From contig NZ_AQWL01000007.1 in NCBI RefSeq assembly GCF_000376425.1, positions 1 through 64,000 of the forward strand: a stretch of 64,000 bases of DNA. The letters run 5' to 3'. The first letter of the stretch is position 1, and the number at the start of each line of letters is the position of its first letter. Position numbers and translations under genes: made by a program. This stretch comes from Thiobacillus denitrificans DSM 12475 (GTDB taxonomy: Bacteria > Pseudomonadota > Gammaproteobacteria > Burkholderiales > Thiobacillaceae). The notes under the pieces are model-generated. The model made no database searches. It was not told where the DNA came from and saw only the letters and a list, made by a program, of their open reading frames with translations. Below are positions 48,768 to 58,385 of this stretch, piece after piece.

Positions 48768-50051
48768 TCAGCCCGGGTTCGCCAGGTTCATCCGTTCCAG
48801 CCGCTGGCACAGGATGTCGATGATGCGGCGCGACAGCGGGGCGGAATGGCGCATCAGCTCTTCCAGCGTCTGCGGCGGCAGCGCCAGCACGGTGATCTCG
48901 CTGTCGGCGACGACCGAGGCGGTGCGTTTTTCATTCAACAGATAAGCCATTTCGCCGAACAGCTGGCCTTCGCCGAGTTCGCCCAGGCGGCGGCGCCCGC
49001 CGTCGGTGTTCTTGTACACCGCTGCGCGGCCGGCGTACAGAAAATAGGCGGTTTTCGCGTCGTCGCCTTCCTCGATCAGCGCATGGCCGGCGGGGTGCAC
49101 CTGGCCGTATTTTTCCAGCAGGTGGTGACTGTCGCTGAAAACGTAGCTTTCGAGCTTGCCGGCACCCTCGCCGCTGCCGCCGAGGAACAGCTTTTCCAGT
49201 GCGGTGATATCGGCCTTGCCATAGGCATACAGCGCCTGTGCCCACAGATACAGCAGAAGGAAGGCGAAATAGCCGCCGATCAGCACAAACACCACGCCGC
49301 CCAATGCGCCGTACAGGCTGTGGTAGTTCTCCAGTTTGAAGAAGGCGCCGAACAGCGCGAGCAGCAGGCCCAGGCTCACGGTCGCGGCGAGCGCGAATAC
49401 GGCGGCGTCGCGCGCGCGCGGATGCCGCCGTGGCAGCCGCCAGTAGGCGGTGAACAGCAGTGCCCACACCATGGCAAAGCCGAACAGCGAGTTGAGCGCC
49501 TGCAGTACCTGCGCGTTGCCGGTGCCGATGAAGTCATTCTGCGCCAGGAAGGATAGCGTGACCTGGGCCAGTGCGGCCACCCCCATCAGCAGGAACAGCA
49601 CCGGCAGGATGATCAGCGGCAGTATCCACGACACCACCAGATTGCGCTTGGTCCGGTCGGGGAAAATGATGCGGAAAGCCCCCTGCATCGTGTTGACCAG
49701 CCCGCGCGACGACAGCACCAGGGTGACAAGGCCGACGCCACCGGCTGTGAGCTGGGTTTGGCGCGGAATGAAGCCGAGCGCGGTGAGATTGTCCAGTTGC
49801 ATCTGGTCGTAGAGTGCGGCCATCAGGATGGTGGCCGGCACCGAATTCTCGGCAATATGGCCCAGCAGCTGCAGGGCGTAACTCAGCAGCAGCAGCAGCG
49901 GGGTGGCCGACAGCAGGAAGTAGAACGCCGTCGCTGCGGCGTGGTTCTGCAGCCCGTTCTGGCCAAACAGGCGCCAGGTGGTGTAGGCAAGCTGAAGCAG
50001 CCAGCTCAGGGTGCCGCGGATGGGGAGCAGGGCGGCGAGTTTCTGGAACAT
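48768..50051 (-). CDS. YihY/BrkB-family membrane protein fused to a cyclic nucleotide-binding domain
   Basis: A 427-residue protein. Residues 1-280 are a YihY/BrkB (virulence factor BrkB-like) integral membrane domain with six hydrophobic segments (AATAFYFLLSATPLLLLLSYALQLLG; GGVGLVTLVLSSRGLVNTMQGAFRIIF; LVVSWILPLIILPVLFLLMGVAAL). Residues about 300-420 are a CRP-like cNMP-binding domain (HPAGHALIEEGDDAKTAYFLYAGRAAVYKN; LGELGEGQLFGEMAYLLNEKRTASVVADSE; the GEMAYL-x6-ASV region is the phosphate cassette). Whether it binds cAMP, c-di-GMP or nothing cannot be told. The Arg usual in the cassette appears as R in KRTASV. Confidence 0.9.
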   Translation of the reverse strand: MFQKLAALLPIRGTLSWLLQLAYTTWRLFGQNGLQNHAAATAFYFLLSATPLLLLLSYALQLLGHIAENSVPATILMAALYDQMQLDNLTALGFIPRQTQLTAGGVGLVTLVLSSRGLVNTMQGAFRIIFPDRTKRNLVVSWILPLIILPVLFLLMGVAALAQVTLSFLAQNDFIGTGNAQVLQALNSLFGFAMVWALLFTAYWRLPRRHPRARDAAVFALAATVSLGLLLALFGAFFKLENYHSLYGALGGVVFVLIGGYFAFLLLYLWAQALYAYGKADITALEKLFLGGSGEGAGKLESYVFSDSHHLLEKYGQVHPAGHALIEEGDDAKTAYFLYAGRAAVYKNTDGGRRRLGELGEGQLFGEMAYLLNEKRTASVVADSEITVLALPPQTLEELMRHSAPLSRRIIDILCQRLERMNLANPG

Positions 50052-50084
50052 GGCACTTGCCTGCCCTCGCCCGGATGCCGACGC

Positions 50085-51278
50085 TCAGGCCATCGCCTGG
50101 GCGATGCGCTTGAGCGCCTTTTCCAGGTTGGCCTGCGAGGTGGCGAACGAGAGGCGGATGTAGCCCTCGGCGCCGAAGGCCGAGCCGGGGACGACGGCGA
50201 CGTCGGCCGATTCCAGCAGGTATTCGGAGAAGGCGATGTCGGTTGGCTGCTCGATGACGTCGCGCGCCAGCAGGTTCATGATCGCCGGGCGCACGTCGGG
50301 GAAGGCGTAGAAGGCGCCGCCGCTGTCGACGCAGTTGAAGCCGGGAATGGCGTTGAGTGCGTCGACCACGTAGCGGTGGCGTGCCTTGAAGGCGTCGAGC
50401 ATCGGGGTGATGCAGCCCTGGTCGCCGTTGAGCGCGGCCTCGGCAGCCACTTGCGAGATCGAGGTGGGGTTGGAGGTGGACTGCGACTGCACATTGGTCA
50501 TCGCGCGCAGGATCGCTTCCGGTCCGGCGGCGTAGCCAATGCGCCAGCCAGTCATCGAATAGGCCTTGGAGACGCCATTCAGCACCAGGGTGCGGTCGTA
50601 CAGATCGGGGCAGACATTGAGGATGTTGACGAAGGGCGCACCATCGAGGCGGATATGCTCGTACATGTCGTCGCTGGCGATCAGCACCTGCGGATGCTTC
50701 TTCAGCACTTCGCCCAGCGCGGCAAGCTCGTCGCGGCTGTACACCGCGCCGGTGGGGTTGGACGGGCTGTTGATGACGAAGAGCCGCGTCTTTGGCGTGA
50801 TCGCGGCTTCGAGTTGCGCCGGGGTGATCTTGAAGCCCTGCTCGATGCCGGCCTCGACGATCACCGGCTTGCCGTCGGCGAGGATGACGATATCGGGGTA
50901 CGAGACCCAGTAGGGGGCGGGGACGATGACCTCGTCGCCGGGGTTGATCACCGCCTGAACCAGGTTGAAGAAGCTCTGCTTGCCGCCGCACGATACCAGG
51001 ATCTGCTTCGGCGTGTAGTCGAGGCCATTGTCGCGCTTGAGCTTGGCGATGATCGCCGCTTTCAGGCCCGGGGTGCCGTCGACCGCGGTGTATTTGGTGA
51101 ACCCCTTGTTGATCGCGTCGATCGCCGCCTCCTTAATGTGCTGCGGCGTGTCGAAATCGGGCTCGCCGGCGCCGAGGCCGACGATGTCGCGGCCGGTCGC
51201 CTTGAGCGCGGCGGCGCGGGCGGTGACGGCCAGGGTGGGTGAGGGTTTGATGGCCTGTACGCGGCGGGAGAGTTCCAC
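50085..51278 (-). CDS. aspC: Aspartate aminotransferase (class I/II pyridoxal-phosphate)
   Basis: A 397-residue aminotransferase of the AspC-1-gamma type. PLP lysine K238 lies in [46 protein letters not shown] and FYAFPDV are also typical. The GTG at 51278 is chosen because it gives the usual N-terminus ([18 protein letters not shown]) with AAGGA 6 bases upstream; an ATG six codons earlier would also be in frame. It is divergent from uvrB, a common betaproteobacterial pairing. It transaminates aspartate and oxaloacetate; some relatives also accept prephenate. Confidence 0.93.
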   Translation of the reverse strand: MELSRRVQAIKPSPTLAVTARAAALKATGRDIVGLGAGEPDFDTPQHIKEAAIDAINKGFTKYTAVDGTPGLKAAIIAKLKRDNGLDYTPKQILVSCGGKQSFFNLVQAVINPGDEVIVPAPYWVSYPDIVILADGKPVIVEAGIEQGFKITPAQLEAAITPKTRLFVINSPSNPTGAVYSRDELAALGEVLKKHPQVLIASDDMYEHIRLDGAPFVNILNVCPDLYDRTLVLNGVSKAYSMTGWRIGYAAGPEAILRAMTNVQSQSTSNPTSISQVAAEAALNGDQGCITPMLDAFKARHRYVVDALNAIPGFNCVDSGGAFYAFPDVRPAIMNLLARDVIEQPTDIAFSEYLLESADVAVVPGSAFGAEGYIRLSFATSQANLEKALKRIAQAMA

Positions 51279-51344
51279 AGTGGTTCCTTCATGCATCCGC
51301 TCGGGATGCTACTATCGACAAGTTTTAGCCGCGCGATTTTACCT

Positions 51345-53371
<2,027 letters not shown>

Positions 53372-53375
<4 letters not shown>

Positions 53376-53422
53376 CTAAAGTACTTTTCGTATGCATGGG
53401 TAACAAAGCCGAAAGCCAATAG
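53372..53422 (+). pseudogene. 5' stump of low-molecular-weight tyrosine phosphatase gene (left of element)
   Basis: ATG ACT AAA GTA CTT TTC GTA TGC ATG GGT AAC encodes [11 protein letters not shown], the N-terminus and P-loop start of the phosphatase whose intact copy lies at 63207-63704 (MATKVLFVCMGN). After AAC the frame continues for five foreign codons and stops at TAG. The ATG overlaps the uvrB stop (ATGA). This is the original start of the gene, cut off by the integrated element. Confidence 0.85.
53393..53403. other. Left attachment site (attL core)
   Basis: TGCATGGGTAA, identical to 63231-63241. It covers the codons for Cys-Met-Gly-Asn of the phosphatase P-loop. Confidence 0.75.
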
Positions 53423-53442
53423 GCACGCCATCTACAGGAGAT

Positions 53443-53499
53443 CCGTTATCGTTACCGTTATCGGTAAATTTTCCGGATTTAATATCTGTCACGTTATCG
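53443..53499. repeat. Left-end GTTATCG repeats (candidate integrase arm sites)
   Basis: CCGTTATCG occurs at 53443-53451 and 53455-53463, and ACGTTATCG at 53491-53499. The same nonamer, and variants, occur at the other end of the element (63111-63143). Such repeated short sites next to att cores are the usual arm-binding sites of tyrosine integrases. Confidence 0.55.
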
Positions 53500-53517
53500 A
53501 TTTATTTTCCCGCCAAC

Positions 53518-53549
53518 AAACAGCCCGGCGCGAAGGCCGGGCTGTTTTT
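53518..53549. terminator. Rho-independent terminator at left end of the element
   Basis: A 12-base perfect stem (AAACAGCCCGGC / GCCGGGCTGTTT) around GCGAAG, followed by five T on the + strand. On the reverse strand it follows the stop of the 53565-53843 gene, so it may end transcription from both sides. Confidence 0.75.
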
Positions 53550-53564
53550 GGTGGGCGCGTGTTT

Positions 53565-53843
53565 TCAGGACTGCTGCGGACTATTCCGGCGGAGCAATTC
53601 CGCCGTCAGGTCGGCGATCTCTTCAGCAGTTGCCTTGCAGGCCCAAAAGTAATTTGCCAGGGAGCCAGAGACACAGTCCAGCCTGGACTCACCCGCGACG
53701 GATAGCATCGCATTTAGCTGCGACTGCTTCGCGCTTAACTGGTCCTCCAGATCGAGCACGGTAGCGGACGGCGCGAACTGATAGACGCCAAGCGTCGCCG
53801 TGAATCGAAGTGCCGGGGATTGAGGGATAATTGATGCACCCAT
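53565..53843 (-). CDS. Small hypothetical protein of the element
   Basis: A 92-residue protein with a good ribosome site (AAAGGAA ahead of ATG 53843). It has a helical pattern in the middle (LDLEDQLSAKQSQLNAMLSVAGESRL) and C-terminus (CKATAEEIADLTAELLRR), two cysteines and no recognised motif. It is the last gene on the left side of the element, followed by a terminator. It stands apart from the next gene by 400 bases, so it probably has its own promoter. Function unknown. Confidence 0.65.
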   Translation of the reverse strand: MGASIIPQSPALRFTATLGVYQFAPSATVLDLEDQLSAKQSQLNAMLSVAGESRLDCVSGSLANYFWACKATAEEIADLTAELLRRNSPQQS

Positions 53844-54068
53844 GATCGTTTCCTTTGTAAACGGTTGTGGTAGGGGTGGCCTCGCGCTTCAACGCTTGGT
53901 CGCCCCGCTTTTTATCCAACAGAGTGTTGGACATCTCCAGCATACGCCTATTTTTTCGCCAATTGCAACGTTCGCGCCCCCCGCTGGCGCACGTTGACAG
54001 TCAAGACCCGCCAGAATCAACGCTACAGCCCTTTCTCGGGCCGGCCTATATCCTCGCCTATCCGCGCA

Positions 54069-54093
54069 TAAAAAAACCCGCCGTAGAGGCGGG
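54069..54093 (-). terminator. Rho-independent terminator of the main leftward transcript
   Basis: On the reverse strand a CCCGCC/GGCGGG stem (54077-54093) around a five-base loop is followed by a run of seven T. It lies about 155 bases beyond the stop of the HEAAH-protein gene and would end the long leftward operon of the element. Confidence 0.75.
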
Positions 54094-54144
54094 CGGGCGG
54101 TGCGTGAGGCCTCAACGGCAGCGCGCGGCAAGGGGAGAGAACAG

Positions 54145-54170
54145 ACATGGTGGAAAATTTTCCACCATGT
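54145..54170. repeat. 26-bp perfect palindrome
   Basis: A perfectly self-complementary sequence (half-site ACATGGTGGAAAA followed by its complement) with no spacer, between the last gene of the main operon and its terminator. It could be an operator, a hairpin in the transcript, or a recombination/replication site; nothing in the sequence decides. Confidence 0.8.
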
Positions 54171-54247
54171 TCCGACGACGGCAAAGCCCGCGACAAAGCC
54201 GGCGAGCGCCCGCAGCGCCGGCGTTCACGGCCACGCTCGCTAAAAGA

Positions 54248-54877
54248 TCATTTTCCATTTTCAAAATCTCCGGTGGTTGAGGGGGTTCTTGATTCGCGCA
54301 CCCATGCGCCCGAATTCGTCCAGGTGCCAGTCGCGCGCAGCTCGGCGGCGATGCTTTCAACATCTGCCCAGGCAGCGGTAAGCAAATGGCGGGCCATGCG
54401 CTGCACGAACGTCATAGCAAGCCGCTGGTCGGTGGCGGCCAAGATGGCGCGGGCTTGCTGGTGATCGGGGTCATGGATGCGCAGCTCGCCGCCAAGCCGG
54501 ATGCCGGCGGCGATCAGCTCGGCTTGCCTGCCAGCCACCAGCATGACGGCGTAATTCAGCGCAGCATCGGCTGACGGCAGACCCGGCCAGACAAGCGGCG
54601 CGGCCTGCCGGTAACTGTCAGCAACGTCTTCCGGCGGCCGCAGCGTGGCGGGGGTGGTGACGGTCTCGCCCACGGCGGACAGCACGCCGGCCTGTCCGGA
54701 TGCGCCGTCGGCGGCGATGCGCGCGCCGTACACGGGCATCCCCAGGGCCAGGCCAACAACAACATGCGCAGCCTCGTGCACGGCTATATCGCCGGCGCCC
54801 ATCAGGGGCCATGCCTGAGTGCCGAAAATGACGCGCTGCAGGTAGCGGGGCGGTGGCGGTTCGATGGTAGGGGTCAT
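54248..54877 (-). CDS. Element-encoded protein with HEAAH metalloprotease-like motif
   Basis: A 209-residue protein (ATG 54877; GGAA upstream; an ATG four codons earlier and a long open extension are less likely). It contains HEAAHVVVGLALGMPVYGA, an HExxH zinc-protease motif, then DAALNYAVMLVAGRQAELIAAG, a layout like the FtsH-type (M41) peptidase domain, where a later acidic residue supplies the third zinc ligand. There is no AAA domain and no transmembrane helix. Small M41-like proteins occur in some prophages. Activity is inferred. Confidence 0.7.
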   Translation of the reverse strand: MTPTIEPPPPRYLQRVIFGTQAWPLMGAGDIAVHEAAHVVVGLALGMPVYGARIAADGASGQAGVLSAVGETVTTPATLRPPEDVADSYRQAAPLVWPGLPSADAALNYAVMLVAGRQAELIAAGIRLGGELRIHDPDHQQARAILAATDQRLAMTFVQRMARHLLTAAWADVESIAAELRATGTWTNSGAWVRESRTPSTTGDFENGK

Positions 54878-55061
54878 CTTGTATTCCATGTTTTGGGGTG
54901 CGCCGTATACCCGGTTTTCATGCGGGGAGGATGCGGGTCCAGGCGATTTCAGCCGTCGCCTGCCTGCCGTGCCCATAATCTGGGAGGTCTTGCCGCTTGG
55001 GCTATGGGTCGGCTCTCTCGCCCAAGCGGCATCATGCACGGCGCAAGCGCCGTAGATTCGG

Positions 55062-55562
55062 TCAGGTTTTCCGGGTTGGCATCTTCCAACCCGACTGCGG
55101 GGACGTGATCTCATCGCTGGCGCGGTCCAGGCCTGGACTCGGCAACGGGTCGATGCGCACGTCGCCTTCCGGCTCGATGTGGCTTGGCGGGGTTATCAGG
55201 TAGTGCCGCAACAGGTGCTCGGGCGGGATTGCGGGCAATCCTGCAAAGCGCTGGAATGCAGCCAACTGAACCAGCATCGGCACGCACTCGGCTACGACTC
55301 GTGCTTCGTGCTCGGCAGCCCGCTGGCGCCAGAAAGCGCGGCGGGCAACCTCCGCCTCATCCCAGGCGATACCGGCGGCGCGGTCTGCCTCGATTGCCGC
55401 CTGGCGAGTGCGGGTGATATCGCTGGGGCAATCACCCTCACGGGCTGCGGCGAGCGCGTCCAGTGCCCGATTCAGCACGGTCTCGGCGTTCTTGTACGCT
55501 TTCGCTGCGCCGGCATACGCGCGCGCCAGCCCGCCAAGTTCATTGGGGTCTCGGCCGAACAT
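55062..55562 (-). CDS. Hypothetical helical protein of the element
   Basis: A 166-residue protein starting MFGRDPNELGGLARAYAGAAKAYKNAETVLNRALDALAAAREG: strongly helical, alanine-rich N-terminal half (likely coiled coil), then WDEAEVARRAFWRQRAAEHEARVVAECVPMLVQLAAFQRFAGLPAIPPEHLLRHYL. It begins 2 bases after the capsid-like gene, so the two are co-translated. No recognised domain. A structural or accessory role beside the capsid-like gene is a guess. Confidence 0.7.
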   Translation of the reverse strand: MFGRDPNELGGLARAYAGAAKAYKNAETVLNRALDALAAAREGDCPSDITRTRQAAIEADRAAGIAWDEAEVARRAFWRQRAAEHEARVVAECVPMLVQLAAFQRFAGLPAIPPEHLLRHYLITPPSHIEPEGDVRIDPLPSPGLDRASDEITSPQSGWKMPTRKT

Positions 55563-55564
55563 GG

Positions 55565-56593
55565 TTACGCGCCTCCCTTGATCGCGGTACGGCTCAGGGG
55601 CACAACAGCGGCGTTTGCGCGCACGGCGATCAGCGTGCCGTCGCGTCCAAGATCGTCGCGGCCGGCGTCGATCGACACGGGGGACTTCGATCCGGCCAGG
55701 CGCAACAGGCCAACGACGGGGGCGAATTCGGGATTCGGCAGCAGGTACCAGCGCCCGTTGGGCAGCCGGGACGATGCCACGACCTCCAGGTCAAGCCCGG
55801 CTTCGTGCACCAGGCGGCGGGCGTGCAACTCAAGCGCACCTTCGACGACCAGCACGGCGGGGTCATGGTCAAGCACCTCGCCGAAGGGGTCGGGCATAGC
55901 GCGCAGCATCCGCATCGCCTCGCCAAGCGCCACATCGCCGAAAACGGATGCCAGGACGTTTCCATGGCCAGCATCGAACATGGCTTCGCCGTCCGACAGA
56001 ACCAAATTTGATTCGATCAGCGTGTACGCCAACTTGGCTTCAACCCGCGCGGCGGCGGTGCCGAAGTTTTCAAACGTGGCCATGATCAAACCGATATCGT
56101 CATTGAGTAGCACGCGGCGCGATATCAAAACGTTGCGGCCATACCGGCCCAGCCCAGCGAGCGCGCCCGCCTCATCGCTCACCATCGCTTCCGGGGCTTC
56201 GGAACTCTCGCCCAGAAACTCAAGATCGCCGCCGACAGCAAGCATCGGAAACCGCTGCGGCTTATAGTCGGCAACCGGCATCAGTTTGCAAAAAGCCTCA
56301 TGCCGCATGTGGGCGGCCATGCGGGCCTGCGTCACGGTGCGCACGGCATCAGCCAATGCGTTTCCAAAATCTGGCGTGGCGAATCCGGAACCTTTCACCC
56401 GGACGGCCGCGCCCGCGCCTCGGCGCGAGTCTGCCAAGTCAGAACAGAATTTTGCCAGCGCCGGCAGCAACGGCTCGGCGCTCACGGCGACGGCTGCGGC
56501 TTGCGGGTGGCAGATAGGCGCGTTCGGATTCAGGGCGCCTGCGCGGATCAGAACGGCGTCGCGGTGGGCCTGAATGAAATCGGTCGGGGTCAT
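55565..56593 (-). CDS. Phage major capsid-like protein (Mu-type prohead protease/major capsid family, capsid part)
   Basis: A 342-residue protein whose C-terminal two thirds follow the capsid portion of the prohead-protease/major-capsid fusion family: FGNALADAVRTVTQARMAAHMRHEAFCKLMPVADYKPQRFPML, then LGRYGRNVLISRRVLLNDDIGLI, AAARVEAKLAYTLIESNLVLSDGEAMFDAGHGN (compare the family's DG-ALFHA-HGN), and a conserved end with PAVLVVEGALELHARRL. No protease domain is visible, so the capsid part stands alone. It is the only structural phage gene seen in the element. Recognition is from family pattern, not a search. Confidence 0.72.
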   Translation of the reverse strand: MTPTDFIQAHRDAVLIRAGALNPNAPICHPQAAAVAVSAEPLLPALAKFCSDLADSRRGAGAAVRVKGSGFATPDFGNALADAVRTVTQARMAAHMRHEAFCKLMPVADYKPQRFPMLAVGGDLEFLGESSEAPEAMVSDEAGALAGLGRYGRNVLISRRVLLNDDIGLIMATFENFGTAAARVEAKLAYTLIESNLVLSDGEAMFDAGHGNVLASVFGDVALGEAMRMLRAMPDPFGEVLDHDPAVLVVEGALELHARRLVHEAGLDLEVVASSRLPNGRWYLLPNPEFAPVVGLLRLAGSKSPVSIDAGRDDLGRDGTLIAVRANAAVVPLSRTAIKGGA

Positions 56594-56626
56594 TTCGTTT
56601 TCCTTTCGTGGTTGGTAGCGCCATCG

Positions 56627-57076
56627 TCAACTGTCCGCCTGGACAAACAAAGCAGCTTCTTGTCCAGGGTCGCGCTCGATGATGCGGTACAGATTCTTTT
56701 TGGAGCTGGTGGTGGGGGCGCCCGTCAGCGCGGCGGCCAGCAACCGATGCTCGACGTCATCGAACCCGCTCACGTCGCCGGTGCGCCAGTACCGTGTCAG
56801 CTTGCCGACGGTGAACCGCTGCAAACGCGCGGCCAGTTCGCCAGCCAGATCGTTGTCTGACATCACCCGCCCGGCACGCAGGGCTTCGGCAGCGGCCCGC
56901 AACTCGACATTGCGCTGGCGCATCCGCCCGGCGTGGTCCAGGTCAAACGCAGCTTCCAGGTCTCGACCGTGCCGACGATGTCCACGGAAAGCCTGGCATA
57001 CCCACGCCCAGAGTTCCGCATCGGGTTGGCAGCCGTCAGCGAGCGCATCGGCCTTCTCGAAAGCATTGCGGGTCAT
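56627..57076 (-). CDS. Hypothetical protein of the element
   Basis: A 149-residue, mostly helical, charged protein (RNVELRAAAEALRAGRVMSDNDLAGELAARLQRFTVGKLTRYWRTGDVSGFDDVEHRLLAAALTGAP). Its ATG overlaps the end of the Nu1-like gene upstream (ATGA at 57073-57076). The pattern ending in SSKKNLYRIIERD looks like a nucleic-acid-binding or packaging accessory protein, but I do not recognise a family. It lies between the Nu1-like gene and the capsid-like gene. Confidence 0.7.
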   Translation of the reverse strand: MTRNAFEKADALADGCQPDAELWAWVCQAFRGHRRHGRDLEAAFDLDHAGRMRQRNVELRAAAEALRAGRVMSDNDLAGELAARLQRFTVGKLTRYWRTGDVSGFDDVEHRLLAAALTGAPTTSSKKNLYRIIERDPGQEAALFVQADS

Positions 57077-57804
57077 TCGCCCCGCTCCCCGGCCGTGTCC
57101 GATAATTCGCGCCAGGCCGATGCCGCCTCTGCATCCAGCGCGGCATCCAGTTCGGCATCCAGCGCGGCCATTTCAGCGGCGACTGCGGGATCCAGTTTCA
57201 GATCGGCCAACCAGCCATCAGGGGCGACTTCGGGATAGAGCTGCGCGTCGGCGGCATCGTCCGCGTCCAGCTCAAGGCGGGTCAGGATTGCCGGCCAGTC
57301 GGCGGTCGGGGCGGCGCGCAGTTCGTCGGCGGCGTCGACAAGCAGGGTCTTCCAGATTGCTGCGGCACGCTCGGCGGAAGCGATCCATTCGTCCCGGCCC
57401 GCGACGCTAGCCAGCGCATCACGCAACGCGGCCTCGGCTGCGGTGGCGCGGTCTTCAGCGATAGCCAGGTTGTCGCGCAAGTCCTGAACTTCACCGACGG
57501 CTTGCCGTAGCCAGCGGGCGCGCAGGCGGCCAGGGTCGCAGCGGCGCAGCAACTGGCCGATGGCGACGGTGGGGTCGAGCCGGCCATCGGCGCCCAGGCA
57601 TACCCAGCCGTCCTTCAGCCACCTCGACACAGATTGTTTCGACACCCCGAGAGCGCGTGCGAACTGCGCCGGGAGAATCCGAACCTTCAGCAATTCAGGC
57701 GCATCCGGCAGGCCGGAGAGTGACTGCTGGCCGGCACCAGGCGGCGGCGCGTCCGGATTCGGGGCCGGTGTAACGTGGTCAGGTGCATTGTTCCCTATGC
57801 GCAC
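57073..57804 (-). CDS. HTH protein resembling phage terminase small subunit (Nu1-like)
   Basis: A 243-residue protein from GTG 57804 (GTG 57813 also possible; AGGG lies upstream). Residues about 40-75 contain an MerR/Nu1-like winged helix (LPAQFARALGVSKQSVSRWLKDGWVCLGADGRLDPTVAIGQLLRRCD), followed by a helical region (LRDNLAIAEDRATAAEAALRDALASVAGRDEWIASAERAAAIWKTLLVD) and an acidic C-terminus. The order HTH then coiled region then acidic tail is like Nu1-type small terminases; a DNA-binding regulator is the alternative. No large terminase is present. Confidence 0.65.
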   Translation of the reverse strand: MRIGNNAPDHVTPAPNPDAPPPGAGQQSLSGLPDAPELLKVRILPAQFARALGVSKQSVSRWLKDGWVCLGADGRLDPTVAIGQLLRRCDPGRLRARWLRQAVGEVQDLRDNLAIAEDRATAAEAALRDALASVAGRDEWIASAERAAAIWKTLLVDAADELRAAPTADWPAILTRLELDADDAADAQLYPEVAPDGWLADLKLDPAVAAEMAALDAELDAALDAEAASAWRELSDTAGERGE

Positions 57805-58385
57805 GGTGCACACCCTAGCGCAACCGCGAGCCCGAACAGACCCGCCTGAGTTGAGGATAGGGAGAACCTTTTTGGTGTCGGATCGATACTACACGTGAGG
57901 TAGACCATGCCGGCCGCTGCCTCAGCGGCGGCGCGGGTCAGGCCGCCGTCGTACTCCATGATGGCGGCGCGTTCGACCATGGCTTCCAGCTTGTCGGCGG
58001 GAAACACGGGAAACAGCGGGAAACAGGGGTGTTTCCCGAGAAAATCGCCCGCAAACCCGCATGGATACTCACTCTCTCTCTCTTGGGAAACAAAGGAAAC
58101 AGCATTAACCCTCTTTCCGGGTTCGGCGCGGTTTATACCGGAAGCCGGGGGCGCGGGGGTCGGGGTGTCATCGGTGGAAAAATTCAGGTGTAAATCACAC
58201 GCGCACCCGCCCCCCCCTCCAAAACCTGTTTCCCGTGTTTCCCGGTGGGTAAAATCGCCAGGAATCCCGCATGGATAAAGGGTTTCAGCGGGAAACATGG
58301 GTGTTTCCCGAAGGGGTTTTGAGGGTTTCCCATGTTTCCCGGCGATGGTGTCGGCAGCGGTCAGGATGGCGTCGAGGTCAAGCAT
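57795..58385 (-). CDS. Hypothetical protein overlapping the iteron cluster
   Basis: A 196-residue frame (ATG 58385) whose C-terminal part, EAMVERAAIMEYDGGLTRAAAEAAAG, is a motif common at the end of phage replication proteins. The N-terminal part has two copies of a YPCG-x2-GDF segment and FPLFPVFPA-type repeats that result from the DNA iterons beneath. Its start overlaps the end of the DUF927 gene. The coding status of the repeat-rich first half is uncertain. It may be a replication accessory protein whose gene carries the origin. Confidence 0.6.
   Translation of the reverse strand: MLDLDAILTAADTIAGKHGKPSKPLRETPMFPAETLYPCGIPGDFTHRETRETGFGGGGGCACDLHLNFSTDDTPTPAPPASGINRAEPGKRVNAVSFVSQERESEYPCGFAGDFLGKHPCFPLFPVFPADKLEAMVERAAIMEYDGGLTRAAAEAAAGMVYLTCSIDPTPKRFSLSSTQAGLFGLAVALGCAPCA
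57999..58340. repeat. GGGAAAC iteron cluster (candidate replication origin)
   Basis: Eleven exact copies of GGGAAAC or its complement: starts at 57999, 58008, 58018, 58085 and 58290 in one sense, and 58031, 58228, 58237, 58303, 58325 and 58334 in the other, plus a one-mismatch copy at 58094. Neighbouring copies are mostly spaced 9-10 bases. A 27-base direct repeat (58041-58067 and 58251-58277) frames the cluster. It adjoins the DUF927 helicase-like gene, as iterons adjoin the replication protein gene in phage P4-type satellites. Confidence 0.75.

Larger units (their letters stand above)
53844..54247. other. Non-coding stretch with terminator and palindrome inside the element
   Basis: About 400 bases without a convincing gene. 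Open frames here are short, lack ribosome sites and conflict with the structured elements. It contains a reverse-strand terminator (54069-54093) and a 26-base perfect palindrome (54145-54170). The part nearest 53843 probably holds the promoter of the small gene to its left. Confidence 0.6.

Noticed and set aside
53867-54280. Forward open frame across the non-coding gap of the element
   Set aside because: It runs through a terminator and a perfect palindrome, has no ribosome site and is on the opposite strand to all element genes.
57999-58340. CRISPR array reading of the GGGAAAC repeats
   Set aside because: The units are only 7 bases, on both strands, with very short irregular spacers and no cas genes; iterons fit better.
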